NCBI RefSeq assembly: GCF_947179165.1
Contig: NC_077239.1
Coordinates: forward strand, 1,612,001-1,676,000
Direction: 5' to 3'
Origin: Solanum dulcamara
Lineage: Eukaryota > Streptophyta > Magnoliopsida > Solanales > Solanaceae
Length of the DNA stretch: 64,000 bases
The stretch's first letter is position 1. Each line of letters begins with the position of its first letter. The notes beneath the pieces were generated by a model. That model was not told where the DNA came from, did not search any database, and was given only the letters and a program-made list of their open reading frames with translations. The translations under genes and the position numbers were made by a program. Shown piece after piece: positions 21,201-35,134 of this stretch.

Positions 21201-24200
21201 ATCGCAGCCTCATCATGATCCACGACGTGTTTATAGAATTTAGGGGCCGCACAAGCGAAATTATACAATTTTTCACATTTTTTGTGTGTATTAGCCCATT
21301 AATATTTTGTGAACTAGCTTTTGGTTAATTTTTTGCAACCCTTCTGGCATCCTCTATAAGTACTCAGGGGATCAGTACGTGTATCCTCGGCACAATCCAT
21401 GGTGCATGCATAACATTTAGATGTTGCACAAACGGAATTAGGCGATTTTCTCATTTTTTGTGTGTGTTGTTAGTCCATTAATATTTTGGTGAACTGGATT
21501 TCGGTCATGTTTTTTTGAAAACCTTATAGGACCCTCTATAATTATCAGAGGAATCAGTATGTGTATCCTCAGCATGATACACGGTGAATTCATAGCATTT
21601 TTGGGCCACACTGGCGGATTAATTTGATTTTCTCATTTTTCATATGTGTTAACCCGTAAATATTTTGCTGAAATGGCTTTTGGTCAAATTTTTTACGAAA
21701 TAATTTTGAAACACTCCGTAAGTACCTATAGAATCAGTATAAGTTGGTTCGTCACTTTTCACGGCGCATTCATAGCATTTAGGGGTTGCAAAAGCAAAAT
21801 TAGGCTATTTTCTCATTTCATATGTGTTAGCTTATGAATATTTTGGTGAACTGACTTCCCGATAATTTTTTTCCAAAATCCTTATGAGTCACTCCATAAG
21901 TACACGGCGGATCAGCACATGTAGCTTTGGCATAATCCACCACGCATTCATAGCATTTAGGGGTCGCACAAGTAGAAATTATCGACTTTCTTATTTTTCA
22001 TATGTGTTAGCATATGAATATTTTGGTGAAATGACTTCCGGTCAATTTTTTCTGAAACCCTTATAGGACATTCTATTAGTACCCGAGGGATCAATACGTG
22101 TAGCCTCGGCATGATCCGCAGCGCATTCATAGCATTTAGGGACCGCACAAGTGAAATCATGTGATTTTCTTATTTTTTAGGTGTGTTAGCCCATTGAATA
22201 TTTTGGTGTACTGGCTTCTAATCAATTCTTTTTCGAAACCTTTATGGGTTCCATCGTAAGTACCCAGAGGATCAGTACATGTATGCTCGTCATGATATAC
22301 GATGCATTCATGCAATTTTTTCATTTTTTGTGTATATTAGCCTATTAATATTTTAGTGAACTTGCTTGCAGTCAAATTTTTTATGAAACCCTTATGAGAA
22401 CCTCCGTAATTACCTGAGGAATCAGTATATGTATGCTCGACACAATTCATGATGAATTCATAGCATTTATGGGCTGCACAAGCAGAATTAGGTGATTTTC
22501 CATTTTTCGTGTGTGTTAGCCAATGAATATTTTCGTAAACTTGCTTTCGATTAATTTTTTTATGAAACACTCATGGTATCCTCTGTATGAACTCATGGGA
22601 TCAGTACGTATAGCCTAAGCATGATCTATGGTGCACTCATAACATTTAAAGGTGCACAAATGGAATTAGATGATTTTTAAATTTTTCCTGTGTGTTAGCC
22701 GATGAATATTTTGGTAGATTGAATTTCGGTCAAATTTTTTTCAAAAACCCTTCTGGGACCTCTATAAGTACCCTGGGAATCAGTAGTCATATCTTGGCAC
22801 GACCCACGGAGCATTCTTAGAATACAGGGGTTCACAAGAGAAATTAGGTGTTTTTCTCTTTTTTCTTGTTTATTAGCTCATGAATATTTTGTGAACTGAA
22901 TTCTAGACAATTTTATTCTGAAACCCTTATGGACCCTCTGTAAGTAATAGGGGATTAGTACATGTAGTATCGGCATAATTCACTATGCATGCATGGCATT
23001 TAGAGGCCGCACAAGCGAAATTAGATAATTTTCTCATTTTTCTTGTATTTTATTAGCCCGTGAATATTTTGGTGAACTGGCTTTCGATCAAATTTTTTCC
23101 TGAAACCCTTATGGGACACTCTATAAGTACCCAACGGATCAGTACGTGTAGCATTAGCACGATCCACGGCGCATTCATAGCATTTAGGGGCCACATAAGC
23201 GAAATTATATAGTTTTCTTATTTTTTGTGTGTTAGCCTATTAATATTTTGATGAATTGACTTCCGGTTAATCTATTTTTGAAAACTCTTATGAGACCCTT
23301 CTTAAGTATCCGAGGGATAAGAACGTGTAGCATTGGCACAATTCACGACGCATTCATAGCATTTAGGGGTCGTACCAACATAATTAGGAGATTTTCTCAT
23401 ATTTTATATGTGTTAGACCATGAATATTGTGGTAAACTGATTTCCGATAAAAAATATTCAAAAACCCTAAGGGACCGTCCGTAAGAACTCGATGGATCAG
23501 TATGTATATCCTCGACATGATTCACAGTGCATTCACAATATTTAGAGGCGACACAAGCTAAATTAGGCAATTTTCTCTTTTTTTGTGTGTGTTAGCCCAT
23601 TAATATTTTGGTGACTGACTTTCGATTAATTTTTTCCTGAAATCCTTATGCGACCCTTCTTAAGTACCCAAGGGATCATTATGTGTAGCCTTTTCATGAT
23701 CTACTATGCATTCATAGCATTTAGGGTTGCACAAATAGAATTAGGTGATTTTTTTATTTTTTGTGTGTATTAGCCCATTAATATTTTGGTGAAACGACTT
23801 CTGGTCAATTTTTTTCCTGAAAACCTAATGAGACCCTCTATAAGTACACAAAGGATTAGTACGTATAGCCACGACATGATCCACAGTGCATTCATAGCTT
23901 TTAGGGGTCACACATGCAGAATTATGCAATTTTCTCATTTTATGTGTGATAACCCATGAATCTTTTGATGCATCGGCTTTCGATAAAAAAAATTTAAAAC
24001 CCATATGAGACCTTCCGTAGGAACCTGGTGGATACGTATGTGTAGCCTCGGCATGATCCATGTCGCATTTATAGCATTTAGGAACCGAACAAGCGGAATT
24101 ATGTGATTTTTTCATTTTTTGTGTGTGTTAGCCAATAGTATTTTGGTGAACTGACTTCCGGTCAATTTTTTCGAAAATCTTTATGGGACCCTCCGTAAGT

Positions 24201-27200
24201 ACATACGGGATCAGTATGTGTAGCCTCGACATGATCTACGTTGCATTCATAGAATCTAGGGGAAGCACAAGTGAATTTATGCGATTTTCTCATTTTTTCA
24301 TGTATTAGCCCATAAATTTTTTGATGAACAAGATTTCGGTGAATTTTTTTGAAAATCTTTCTGAGACCATCCGTAAGTACTTAATGGATCTGTACCAATA
24401 GCCTTAGCACGATCCACGGTGCAATCATAATATTTATGGATATTAGCCAATGAAATCATTTTTTGTGTATATTAGCCAATGAAATCTTTTTCGGTCAAAT
24501 TTTTTTCAAAAATCTTATGGATCGCCTATTTAAGTAGTCATGGATTAATACGTGTAGACTTGGCATAATCCAATGCGCATTCATATCATTTAGGGGGCGC
24601 ACAACTAATTTTAGGCAATTTTTTATTTTTAATATGTATTAAAAACCCTGATGGAACCCTCCGTAAATACCTGGGGATCAGTAACCGTATCCTCGACATG
24701 ATACAAAATACATTCTTATAAATTAGGGGTTCCCAAGTGAAATTAGATGATTTTCTTATTTTTCTTGTGTATTAACCCATGAATATTTTGCGAATTGTCT
24801 TCCGGTTATTTTTTTTCTGAAACACTTTTGGGACCCTCCCTTATTACCCAGGTGATCAGTATGTGTAACCTCATCATGATACACGGTTCATTCATGGCAT
24901 TTAGCGGCCGCACAAGTTAAATTAGGCGATGTTCTCATTTTTTGTGTGTATTGACCCACTAATATTTTGAGAAACTGACTTCCAATTATTTTTTTTCAAA
25001 ACCCTTATGGGATCCTCTGTAAATACCTAAAGGATCATTACATGTAGGCTTTTCACGATCCGCGGCGCATTTATAGCATTTAGAAGTCGCACAAGTGGAA
25101 TTATGTAATTTTCTCATTTTTCGTGTGTCTTAACCATGACTTTTTTGATAAACTGGCATCCCGTCAATTTTTTCCAAAACCATTATTGGACACTTTGTAA
25201 GTACCCGTAGGATGAGTATGTGTAGCTTGGGCATGATCCAAATTGCATTCATAGCATTTAGGAGCTGCTCAAGCGGAATTAGGTGATTTTCTCATTTTTG
25301 TGAGTGTTGGCCCATTAATATTTTGTGAACTGGCTTTCAGTCAATATTTTTTAAAAACCCTTATCAAACCCTCCGTAAGTACATGGGGGATCAGTATGTA
25401 TAGTATCGGTACGATCCACAATTCATTCATAGCATTTAAGGGCCGCACAAACGAAATTAGGCGATTTTATAATTTTCGTGTGTGTTAGGTCATTAATATT
25501 TTAGTGAACTAAATTTCGGATATTTTTTTCAAAACCCTTTCGGAACCCTAAGTAAGTACCAAGGGGATTATTACATGTAGCATCGGCATGATCCATGGCG
25601 CATTCATAGCATTTGGGGCAGCACAGGCGTAATTAGGCGATTTTTTCATTTTTTATGTGTAAGTGTATTAACTCATGAATATTTTTTGAATTGGTATCAA
25701 GTCAATTTTTGATTGAAACATTTATGGAACCCTCCGTAAGTACCCACGGAATTAGTACGTTTAGCCTCAGCACGATCCACGATGTATTCATAGCATTTAG
25801 GGGCCGCACAATGATAAATAGGCGATTTTATCATTTTTCATGTGTGTTAGCTCATTAATATTTTTTTGAGCTAGCTTTCGATTAATTTTTTAAAAACCTT
25901 GATGGAACCCTCTGTATATACCTAAGGGAGAAATAATTGTAGCCTCGGTACGATCCACGGCGCCTTCTTAGAATTTAGGGTTCACAAGCAAAATTAGGCG
26001 ATGTTCTCTTTTTTTTGTTTTAGCCCCTGAATTTTTTGTGAACTGGCTTTCAGTCAAATTTTTTTTGAAACCCTTGTGGGACCCTTCGTAAGTTCCCGAG
26101 GGATCAGGACATGTAGCCTCAGCATGATCCAAGGTATATTAATGATATTTAGGGGGCACACAAGCTTAATTAGGTAATTTTTAAATTTTTCGTGTGTTAG
26201 CCCATTAATATTTTGATGAACTAGCTTCCGGACAATTCTTTTCCGAAACTCTTTGGGGACCTTCTATAGGTACCCAGGGGATCATTACATGTAGCCTCGG
26301 AATGATCCACGCCGTATTCATAGCATTTAGGAGCTGCACAAGAGGAATTGAGTGATTATCTCATTTTCCTATATGTTAATCCATGATTATTTTGATAACT
26401 AGTTTCTAGTCAATTTTTTTTTGAAATCCTTATGAAACCCTTTGTAAGAACCTAAAGTTTAATATGTGTAGACTCAGTTCGATCCACGATGCATTAATAG
26501 CATTTAGGGGCCGCACAAGCATAATTAAGCAATTTTCTAATTTTTTTCGTGTGTGTTAGCCATGAATATTTTGCTGAAATAATTTTTGGTCAATTTTTTT
26601 GAAACCTTTATGAGACCCTATGTAAATATATGGAGGATCAATACATGTAGTCTCAGCACGATTGACGGCTCATTAATAGCATTTAGGGGCTGCACAAGTT
26701 AAATTAGATGATTTTCTTAATTTTTGTGTATATTAGCCCATTAATATTTTGATGAACTTATTTTTGAACAATTCTTTTCAAAACCCTTATAGTTCACTCC
26801 GGAAGTACTCAGAGGATCAGTACGTATGGCCTCTTCTTAATCCACGGTGCATTAATAGCATCTAGAGGTCTCACAAGCGGAATTAGGTCATTTTCTCATT
26901 TTTCATTTATGTTAGCCCATAAATTTCTGATTAACTGGCTTCCGATTAATTTTTTCCTAAACCCTTATGGGACCCTACGTAATTATCCAGGGGATCAGTA
27001 CGTGTAGCATCAGCATGATTCACGATGCATTCATAGCAATTAGGGTTCGCACTGACGGAGTTAGGCGATTTTCTCATTTTTCATGTGTGTTAGCCTATTA
27101 ATATTTTGGTGAAATAACTTTCGATCAATTATTTTCCGAAACTCTTATGGGTCCCTATGTAATAATTTGGGGGCTTAGTATGTGTATTCTCGACATAATC

Positions 27201-27623
27201 CATGGCACATTCATAGCATTTAGGTGTCGCACAAACGGAATTTATCAATTTCCTCTTTTTTCGTGTGTGTTAGCTTATTAATATTTTGATGAACTAGCTT
27301 TCGCTCAAATTTTTTTCAAAATCCTTATAGGACCCTCTGTAAGTAACTGGGGGATGAGTATGTGAGCCTCAGCATAATCGACGGCTCATTCATAACATTT
27401 ATGGGCCGCGTAAGCATAATTAGATGATTTTCTTATTTTTCGTGTATATTAGCCCGTTAATATTTAGTGAACTGACTTCCAGTCAATTTTCTTGAAAACC
27501 TTATAGGACCCTACGTAAGTATTCGGGAGATCAGTATATTTTGTCTCGGCATGATCCATGGTGCATTCATAGCATTGAGGGTCCGCATAAACGTAATTAG
27601 GCAATTTTATAATTTTTCGTCCG
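15291..27623 (+). repeat. Satellite subfamily C, main core block
   Basis: Roughly 69 direct tandem units of about 178-182 bp. The consensus by eye has anchors GTTAGCCCATGAATATTTTG, GTGAACTGGCTTCCGGTCAA, CTTATGGGACCCTCCGTAAG, GGGATCAGTACGTGTAGCCT, CACGGCGCATTCATAGCATT and CACAAGCGGAATTAGGCGAT. Units differ widely by substitution and small indels, and a few are truncated (near 18150 and 24440). Many short ORFs on both strands arise from the repeat and recur as IHGAFIAFRGR-like peptides. No gene is embedded. Confidence 0.9.
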
Positions 27624-27974
27624 TTTTGCATGGGATTACTGCTTATATTACTTGGCCCAGTCTACTTTGGGTATCCTATTTTATCTATAGTAGTTAATGC
27701 TTCTTTATCCCCGATCTTTCCTACCCTGACTTTATCGCTTTATCGGTCTCATTATTCATATCTTTATATTGTCTGCTATATGCCTGGCTTTACTGATCTA
27801 TGTCTTGTTTTCCTTGTTTTCCTTGTTTCTCCTCCCTTGTTCTTCTCTCTTAAGCCGAGGGTCTTTCGAAAATAGCCGCCCTACCTTTTAAGGTGGGGGT
27901 TAGGTCTGCGTACACTCTACCCTCCCCAGACCCCACATGGTGGGATCACACTGGGTTTGTTGTTGTTGTTGTTG
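27624..27974 (+). mobile_element. RTE LINE / TS-type 3' tail with (TTG)n inside satellite C
   Basis: A 351-bp insert flanked by an 8-bp target duplication TTCGTCCG (27616-27623, 27975-27982). A T-rich 3' region precedes GCCGAGGGTCTTTCG, the CTGCGTACACTCTACCCTCC motif, CCCCACATGGTGGGATCACA and a terminal (TTG)n run. It has the same tail family as 874-1260. The 81-aa ORF across it is not a gene. Confidence 0.85.
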
Positions 27975-30897
27975 TTCGTCCGTGTTAGTCAAGGAATATT
28001 TTGGTGAACTACCTTTCGGACATTTTTTTGAAATTCTTTTGGAACCTTTTGTAAGTACCATGGGGATCATTACGTGCATCCTCGTCATGATCCACGACGT
28101 CTTCATAGCATTTAGGGGGCGCACAAGGGGAATTAGATGATTTTCTCATCTTTTGTGTTTGTTAGTGCATGAATATTTTTTTGAACTGGCTTTGGTCAAC
28201 ATTTTTCTAAAATCCTTATGATACCTTTTGTAAGAACCCAAATATTAGTATGTGTGTCTCGACATGATCCACGGCGCCTTCATAGCATTTAGTGGTCGCA
28301 CAAGCGCATATAGGCGATTTTCTAATTTTATGTGCACGTTAGCCCATTAATATTTTATTGATATGGTCTTTGGTCAAAAAAAATGTAAACCCTAATGGGA
28401 CCCTTTGTAATTAATCGTGTGATCAGTACAAGTAGCCTCAACACGATCCACGATGCATTAATAGCATTTAGGGGCCACACAAGCGGAATCAGACAATTTT
28501 CTCATTTTTCATGTGTGTTAGCCTATTAATATTTTGTGAACTGATTTCCAGTCAACTTTTTTTGAAACCCTTATAGGACCCTCCATAAGTATCCGAGGAA
28601 TCAATATGTGTAGTCTCGACATAATTCATGGTGCAATCATTGCATTTAGGGCCGCACAATCGTAATTAGGCAATTTTCTAATTTTACATGTATGTTAGTC
28701 CATAAATATTTTGGTGAACTAGCTTCCGAATAATCTTTTTCCAAAATCCTTTTCGGACCTTATAAAATACCCTGGGGATCATTACGTGTAGCGTCGGCAT
28801 GATCCACGGTGCATTAACAGTATTTAGGAACCGCACAAGCAGAATTGGGTGATTTTCTCATTTTTCGTGTTTGCTAGCCAATTAATATATTTTTGAACTG
28901 ACTTTTGGTCAATATTTTTCCAAAATCCTTATAAGACCCTTTGTAAGAACCCAAATATTAGTACGTGTAGTCTCTATACGATCCAAATTGTATTCATAGC
29001 ATTTAGGGGTCGCACAAGCCCATGTAGGCGATTTTCTAATTTTTCGTGTGTCTTAGCCCATTAATATTTTGTTGATATGATTTTTGTTCAAATTTTTTTT
29101 GAAACCCTAATAGGACCCTATGTAATTACATGTGGTATCAGTACATGTGACCTCAACACAATCCATAGTGTAATCATAGCATTTAGGGCCGCACAAGCGA
29201 AATTAGGCGGTTTTCTCATTTTTGATGTGTGTTAGCCCATTAATATTTGGTGAACTGGCTTCCTGTCAATTTTTTAAAAAAACCCTTATGGTACCCTTTG
29301 TAAATACCCAGGAAATCAGTATGTGTCATCGCGGCACGAGACCACACAATGTAATTAGGCGATTTTCGATTTTTTGTGTGCTAATGCCCATGAATATTTT
29401 GGTAAACTAGCTTTCGGTCAAATTTTTTTCAAAATCCTTTTGGACCTTCTGTAAGTTCCCTAGAGATCATTTCGTTTAGTCTCGGCATGACCCACGGCGC
29501 ATTCATATCATTTAGGGGCAGCATAAGCGGAATTATGTGATTTTCTCATTTTTTGTATATATTAGCTGATTAATATTTCGATGAACTAACTTCTGGTCAA
29601 TTTTTAAAAAAAATCCTTATTGGACCCTTTATTAGAACGTAAAGATTAGTACGTGTAGTCTCTATATGATCCACAACGCATTCATAGCATTTAGGAGCCG
29701 CACAAGTGCATTTAGGTAATTTTCTAATTTTTTGTGTGTGTTAACCTATTAATATTTTGCTGATATAATTTTTGGTCAAAAATTTTTCGAAACCCTAATG
29801 GGACCCTTTGTAATAACCCGGGAAATCAGCACATGTAGTCTCAGCACGATCCACGATGCATTCATAGCATTTAGAGGCTGCACAAGTGGAATTAAACGAT
29901 GTTCTCATTTTTCGTGTGTGTTAGCCCATTAATATTTTGGTGAACTGGTTTCGGTCAAAAAAATTTTGAAACCCTTATATGTCCCTCCATAAGTATCTAG
30001 GGTATTAGTACGTGTAGACTCGTCATAATTCACGGTGCATTAATATCATTTAAAGGTCACACAAGGAAAATTAGGCGATTCTCTTATTTTTCGTTTGTTA
30101 ACGCCCATAAAATTTTGGTGAACTGACTTTCGATCAAAAAAAAACCGTAACAAGTATGGGACCCTCAATAATTATTTGAGGTATCGATATATGTAGCATC
30201 GGTACGATTCACAATGCATTCATAGCAATTAGGGGTCGCACTGACAGAATTAGGCGATTTTCATATTTTTCGTATGTGTAAACCCATGAATATTTTGGTT
30301 AACTGATTTTTAGTTAAATTTTTTTTGAAACCCTTATGCATCCCTTTTTTTGAAACCCTTATGCATCCCTCCGTAATAAGTCGGGTAATTAGTACGTGTT
30401 TCCTCGATATAATCCACATCACATTCATAATATTTAGGGGTCACACAAGCAAAATTAGTCAATTTTCTCAATTCTTTTGTGTGTTGGCCCATGAATTTTT
30501 TGTTGAACTGGTTTTCCATCAAGTTTATCCAAAAACATTATTGGAAACTTCGTAAGTACCCGAGGATGAGTACGTATAGCTTTTTCATGATCCACGGTGT
30601 ATTTATAGCATTTAGGGGCTGCTTAAGCAAAATTTGGTGATTTTTTCACTTTTTATATGTTAGCCCATTAATATTTTGTGAATTGGCTTCCAATTAATCT
30701 TTTTTTGAAACCCTTATGGTGCCTTTCGTAAGTACTCGGATGATCAGTACGTGTAGTTTTGGCATGATCTACGGTGCATTTATAGCATTTAAGGTTCGCA
30801 CAAGCAGAATTAAGCAATTTTCTAATTTTTCGTGTGTGTTAGCCAATGAATATTTAGGTGAACTAGCTTCTAGATAATATTTTTTAAACCCTTTTGG
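27975..30897 (+). repeat. Satellite subfamily C, second block
   Basis: About 16 units between the RTE tail and the rearranged LTR element. A small local duplication of TTTTGAAACCCTTATGCATC occurs at about 30327-30370. The block ends within the AAACCCTTTTGGA part of a unit, where the LTR-element fragment begins. Confidence 0.88.
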
Positions 30898-31200
30898 AGA
30901 GCCAAGTCATACCTAAGATTACATCAAAGTCAACCATCTCCAGAATAATCAAATCTACGTAAGTTCTTTTCCCCAAAAAAGTCACAAGGCAAGTCCTATA
31001 CACTTTTTCAACTAGCACAGACTCACCAAAAGGAGTAGAAACACGAATAAGCATGTCAAGTAAGTCATAATGTAAATCAAGTCCATCAGCAAATGCAGAA
31101 GATACATAAGAAAATGTGGATCCAGGATCAAACAATACGAAAGCCATGCGATCAAAAACCAGAAGAGTACCTATGATAACAACATCGGATGCCTTTGCCT
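30898..31200 (-). pseudogene. Inverted protease fragment of the rearranged LTR element
   Basis: On the minus strand it encodes a retropepsin-like segment with an intact-looking LFDPGSTFSYVSS active-site region and LIILEMVDFDVILGMTWL. It breaks off at TGGCTCTCCAAA, where the satellite begins. The same protease region in the other copy spans about 9510-9775 and reads DLGSI at the active site. Confidence 0.88.
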
Positions 31201-32653
31201 CTGACCTCTCGAGGAAAGCATAACAATAGGCTATGTCGCCCGTCTGACCATTTCCCTTGCCGGGCTGTACACTAGTAGTTCCAACCTGCCCACCACCCCG
31301 GTCGGACTGGCGACCACCATGACCTTGGCCACCACGTCCTCTAGAATGACGGCCCCTACCATAGTCGTCACCTCTACCTCTAGCTGCTAGGGCTCTATAA
31401 CCTTGATCATGCCAAGCCTGACTCTACCTTGGACAATATTTTTTGATATGTCCAGGCTCACAACATCCGTAATAAGTCTTAGGATTAAGAGTAGGTCTTT
31501 GTGAAGACAAAGAAGACTAAAGATAACCCCCAAAATTAGAAAATGGTTGACTAGTCTTTAATGGACCTCCATCTGAAACCTCCAATAAAGACTGAATAGG
31601 ACGGGCTGAATAATCTCCAGAACTCTGTCCCCTGGACTAAAAACCACTAAAATCACCTCCCTTATGAAACTTCTTGAACATTATCTCTTTAGCAAAGTTA
31701 TCTGGCTTCACCCCCTCCACCTCTATCACAAAATCAACTACTTCCTGAAAAGATTTTGCTGAAGCAACCACCTGTATAGCTGGAATCCGTAAATCTAACC
31801 TCAATCCCTTCACAAAGCGGCGAATTCGGTCTTCGGTACTAAAGCAAAGTTGAGTAGCATATCTGGCTAAGGCACAAAACTTGGCCTCATAGGCGACAAC
31901 AGACATCCTCTCTGGCTCTATATTTAGGAACTCATCTATCCTCCTGTCCCTCAAGGTCTGGAAAATATACTTTCTCCATGAAATGGTCAAAAAAATCTGA
32001 TCAAGTCATAGGTGTTGCCTCTGCTAGTCGGCGCTCAACATGAGACGCCCCTACATTTTGGCGTCTCCCTAAAACTGGTATGTCTTAAACTCAACACCAA
32101 GTCTCTCTACTATATCCATCTTATAAAGCAGCTCATGACAATCAACAAGGAAATCATAAGCATCCTCAGATTTAGTACCCCTGAAGACCGGAGCTTTCAA
32201 CTTCAAGAAATTAACAAAGAGATTATGCTGGTCACTAGTCATTACAAGCCTTGTAGTCAATCAAGGAAATATGGTTGTTCCCGAAGAAGCAGTCATGCGG
32301 GGAGCCACAACAATTGCATATTGTACTCCTGGAATATAAGGTGCTAGAGGAGCTTGTACCTGATCGGATAACCCACTAAGATAGGTGAAAACTTGGTGGA
32401 TCATCTCTAGAGTAGGTTGGGATGGTGTTTCTCTCTAATGAACCTGCTCATCCTCCGCCTCAGCATCCTCTGTAGCTACCTCATCAGCCGGTGGAGAGGT
32501 CGCTGCTCTTTCCCTGGCTGGCCTAGCTGCCTGGCCCCTTCCCCTAGTGGAATTCCTCCTGCGACCTCTACTACGGCCTATTATTGTTATTCCTCCTCTA
32601 GATACAGCCCCAACGGCTGGCTCAGGTGCTGTTGTTGCTCTAATTCTAACCAT
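31201..32653 (-). pseudogene. Inverted gag of the rearranged LTR element
   Basis: Read on the minus strand, Gag starts with ATG at 32651-32653 (MVRIRATTAPEPAVGAVSRG), followed by an Arg-rich and acidic low-complexity region. A core segment (about 32260-32069) reads LKAPVFRGTKSEDAYDFLVD. A second (31990-31637) has FLNIEPERMSVVAYEAKFCA and EDRIRRFVKGL. A zinc-knuckle-like stretch lies near 31428-31485, where the first Cys appears replaced by Tyr (YYGCCEPGHIKKYC). Stops and frameshifts separate these parts. It is better preserved than the gag remnant at 8580-9461. Confidence 0.85.
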
Positions 32654-32838
32654 TTGTGAAAATAAAGTAAAGAAGACTAGATACCAATTTTTATCACCTA
32701 GATACCAATTGGATTCAAGTCATAGCACGAAAGAAAGAAAGAATAGAATTTTTCTAAAGTCCCGTAGCCTCTCAAAGAAAAGTAAATGCGTACCCGTACC
32801 GTTCCGCAAAACTCTAATAGACCTATCCTTGTGTGAGT
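32654..32838 (-). other. Inverted untranslated leader of the rearranged LTR element
   Basis: The minus strand matches the leader between the primer-binding site and gag of the other element (compare 8391-8580). It includes the GGAACGGTA..GGGTACGC region and two TTGGTATCT motifs. It stops at TGTGA near 32838, where plus-strand RT sequence begins. The primer-binding site and 5' LTR are missing. Confidence 0.8.
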
Positions 32839-33686
32839 TCTGGGTTGATTCAATGTCCTTCTTGGGAAATGTGGTTTCTAAGGATGGAGTGAAGGTGGAT
32901 CCCTAGAAGATTGAAGTAGTGAAGAGTTGGGCAAGACCCACTAATGTCTCAGAGGTAAGGAGCTCTGTTGGTTTGGCTAGCTACTACTGTCGGTTCATCA
33001 AGGGATTCGCTTCCCAACTGACCAATCTGACTAAGCAGAATGTTCCATTTATGTGTTTGGACGAGTGTGAAGAGAGTTTACTAAAACTCAAGACCTTATT
33101 GACTACTGCACCAATTCTTGCCTTGCCAGTAGAAGATAGGAATTTCATTATTTATTATGATGCATCATATTCTGGTTTAGGCGCAGTGCTAATGCAAGAG
33201 AAGAATGTAATTGTCTATGCTTCAAGGCAATTGAAGGTACATGAACATAATTACCCGACTCATGATTTGGAATTGGTTGTGGTTGTATTTGTATTGAAGC
33301 AATGGAGACGTTATCTATATGGGGTAAAGTGTAAAGTATATATAGATCATCGCAGTTTACAACATGTATTCACTCAAAGAGACTTAAATTTGAGGCAGAG
33401 GAGGTGGATGGAATTGCTAAAGGACTATGATATCACTATCCTTTATCACTTGGGAAAAGCTAATGTAGTGGCCGATGCCTTGAGCAGAAAAGCAGGGAGC
33501 ATGGGAAGTTTAGCTCATTTGCAGGTTTTCAGACGTCCATTGGCTAGAGAGGTTCAAACTTTGGCTAATGACTTTATGAGGCTGGAAGTAACTAAGAAAG
33601 GAAGATTCTTAGCCTATGTGGAGGCAAGATCTTCTTTCCTTGACCAGATTAAAAGAAAGCAGTTTGATGATGAGAAGATGAGCTAA
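32839..33686 (+). pseudogene. RT C-terminus and RNase H of the rearranged LTR element
   Basis: The plus strand begins at the RT segment CEFWVDSMSFLG, then VVSKDGVKVDP, followed by a TAG at 32903-32905. RNase H follows with [17 protein letters not shown] and [20 protein letters not shown], ending in [10 protein letters not shown]. The catalytic acids of RNase H appear present. Everything upstream in RT, including the catalytic palm, is absent from this copy. Confidence 0.88.
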
Positions 33687-35122
33687 ATTCGTGATATGGT
33701 CTTGCAGGGAGAGGCCAAGGAGGTTGTGATCGATGAGGAAGGCATCTTGAGGATTAAGGGGAGGGTATGTGTTCCTCGTATAGATAATTTGATTCAGATA
33801 ATTCTTGTAGAGGCTCACAATTCGAGGTACTCTATACATCCTAGTGCAACTAAGATGTATCGCGATCTAAAATAGCATTACTGGTGGAATAGAATAAAGC
33901 GTGACATTGTTGATTTTGTTTTCCATTGTCCAAATTGTCAACATGTAAAATATGAGCAGCAAAGGCCTGGAGGGATACTTCACCGAATGCTCATTCCTGA
34001 ATGGAAGTGGGAAAGGATTGCAATTGATTTTGTGGTTGGTCTTCCAAAGACATTGGGTAAGTTTGATTCGATATGGGTGATTGTTGATAGGTTAACTAAG
34101 TCTTCTCACTTCATTCCATTAAAGGTGACTTATGATGCAGAGAAGTTAGATAAACTCTATATCCGCGAGATTATTCGATTACATGGAGTTCTAATTTCTA
34201 TCATATCAGATAGAGGTATGCAATTTACTTCTAATTTTTGGAGGACCTTGCATGCTGAGTTAGGTATTATATTGGATCTTAGTACTGCATTTCACCCTCA
34301 GATCGATGGGCAGTCTGAGAGGACAATTCAAGTGCTGGAGGATATACTTCGTACATGCGTGATAGATTTTGGTGGTCATTGAGATCATTTCCTACCCTTA
34401 GCAGAGTTTTCGTACAATAATAGTTATCACTTAAGTATTGATATGGATCTATTTGAGGCATTGTATGGGAGGAGATGTAGGTGTCCTATTGGTTGGTTTG
34501 ATGTGTTTGAGGTGAGACCTTAGGGAACTGATCTTTTGAGGGAATCATTAGAGTAGGTGAAATTCATTCAGGATAAGCTTCTAGATGCTTAGAGCAGGCA
34601 GAAGAAGTATGCAGACCGAAAGTTCAGGGACTAGAGTTTATGGAGGGAGAGCAAGTTTTGTTGAAGGGTTTACCCATGAAAGGTGTGGTGAGATTCGATA
34701 AGCGAGGTAAGCCTAGTATGAGGTATTTTGGGCCGTTTGAAGTTCTTAAACGTGTTGGAGAGGTGGCCTATGAATTAGATTTACCTACAAGTTTGTATGG
34801 AGTGCACCCAGTGTTTCATATGTCTATGCTAAAGAAATATCATAGTGATGAAAACTATATTATTCGCTGGAATTCGGTCTTGCTTGATGAAAATTTGTCT
34901 TATGAGGAGGAGCCTGTAGTTATTCTTGATAGGGAGGTCGGCAAGTTGAGGTCAAGGGAGATTGCGTCTGTGAAGGTTCAATGGAAGAATCGTCCGGTTG
35001 AGGAGACAGCTTGGGAGACTGAGGCAGATATGCGTGGAAGATATCCATATGTGTTTGTCGAGCCAGGTACTCTTTTCTACCCTTGCTCTTCTCTTGACCA
35101 TTCGGGGACGAACGGTGGATAA
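33687..35122 (+). pseudogene. Integrase and chromodomain of the rearranged LTR element
   Basis: The HHCC region (about 33810-33950; HCPNCQH visible) is broken by a stop. The catalytic core from 33987 keeps the first acid (RIAIDFVVGLP), ISDRGMQF and DGQSERT, but further stops occur at 34381, 34521, 34555 and 34591. The C-terminal domain from 34640 ends in the chromodomain (about 34890-35050, YEEEPVVILDREVGKLRSRE). Domain order matches the element at 6821-14227. Confidence 0.88.
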
Positions 35123-35134
35123 ATTGGTATCTGT

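Noticed and set aside
15291..27623. CRISPR-like array because of regular repeats
   Set aside because: Units are contiguous about 180-bp tandem repeats with no unique spacers, in a plant genome.
27630..27875. 81-codon hydrophobic ORF
   Set aside because: It lies entirely in the T-rich 3' region of the inserted RTE tail.
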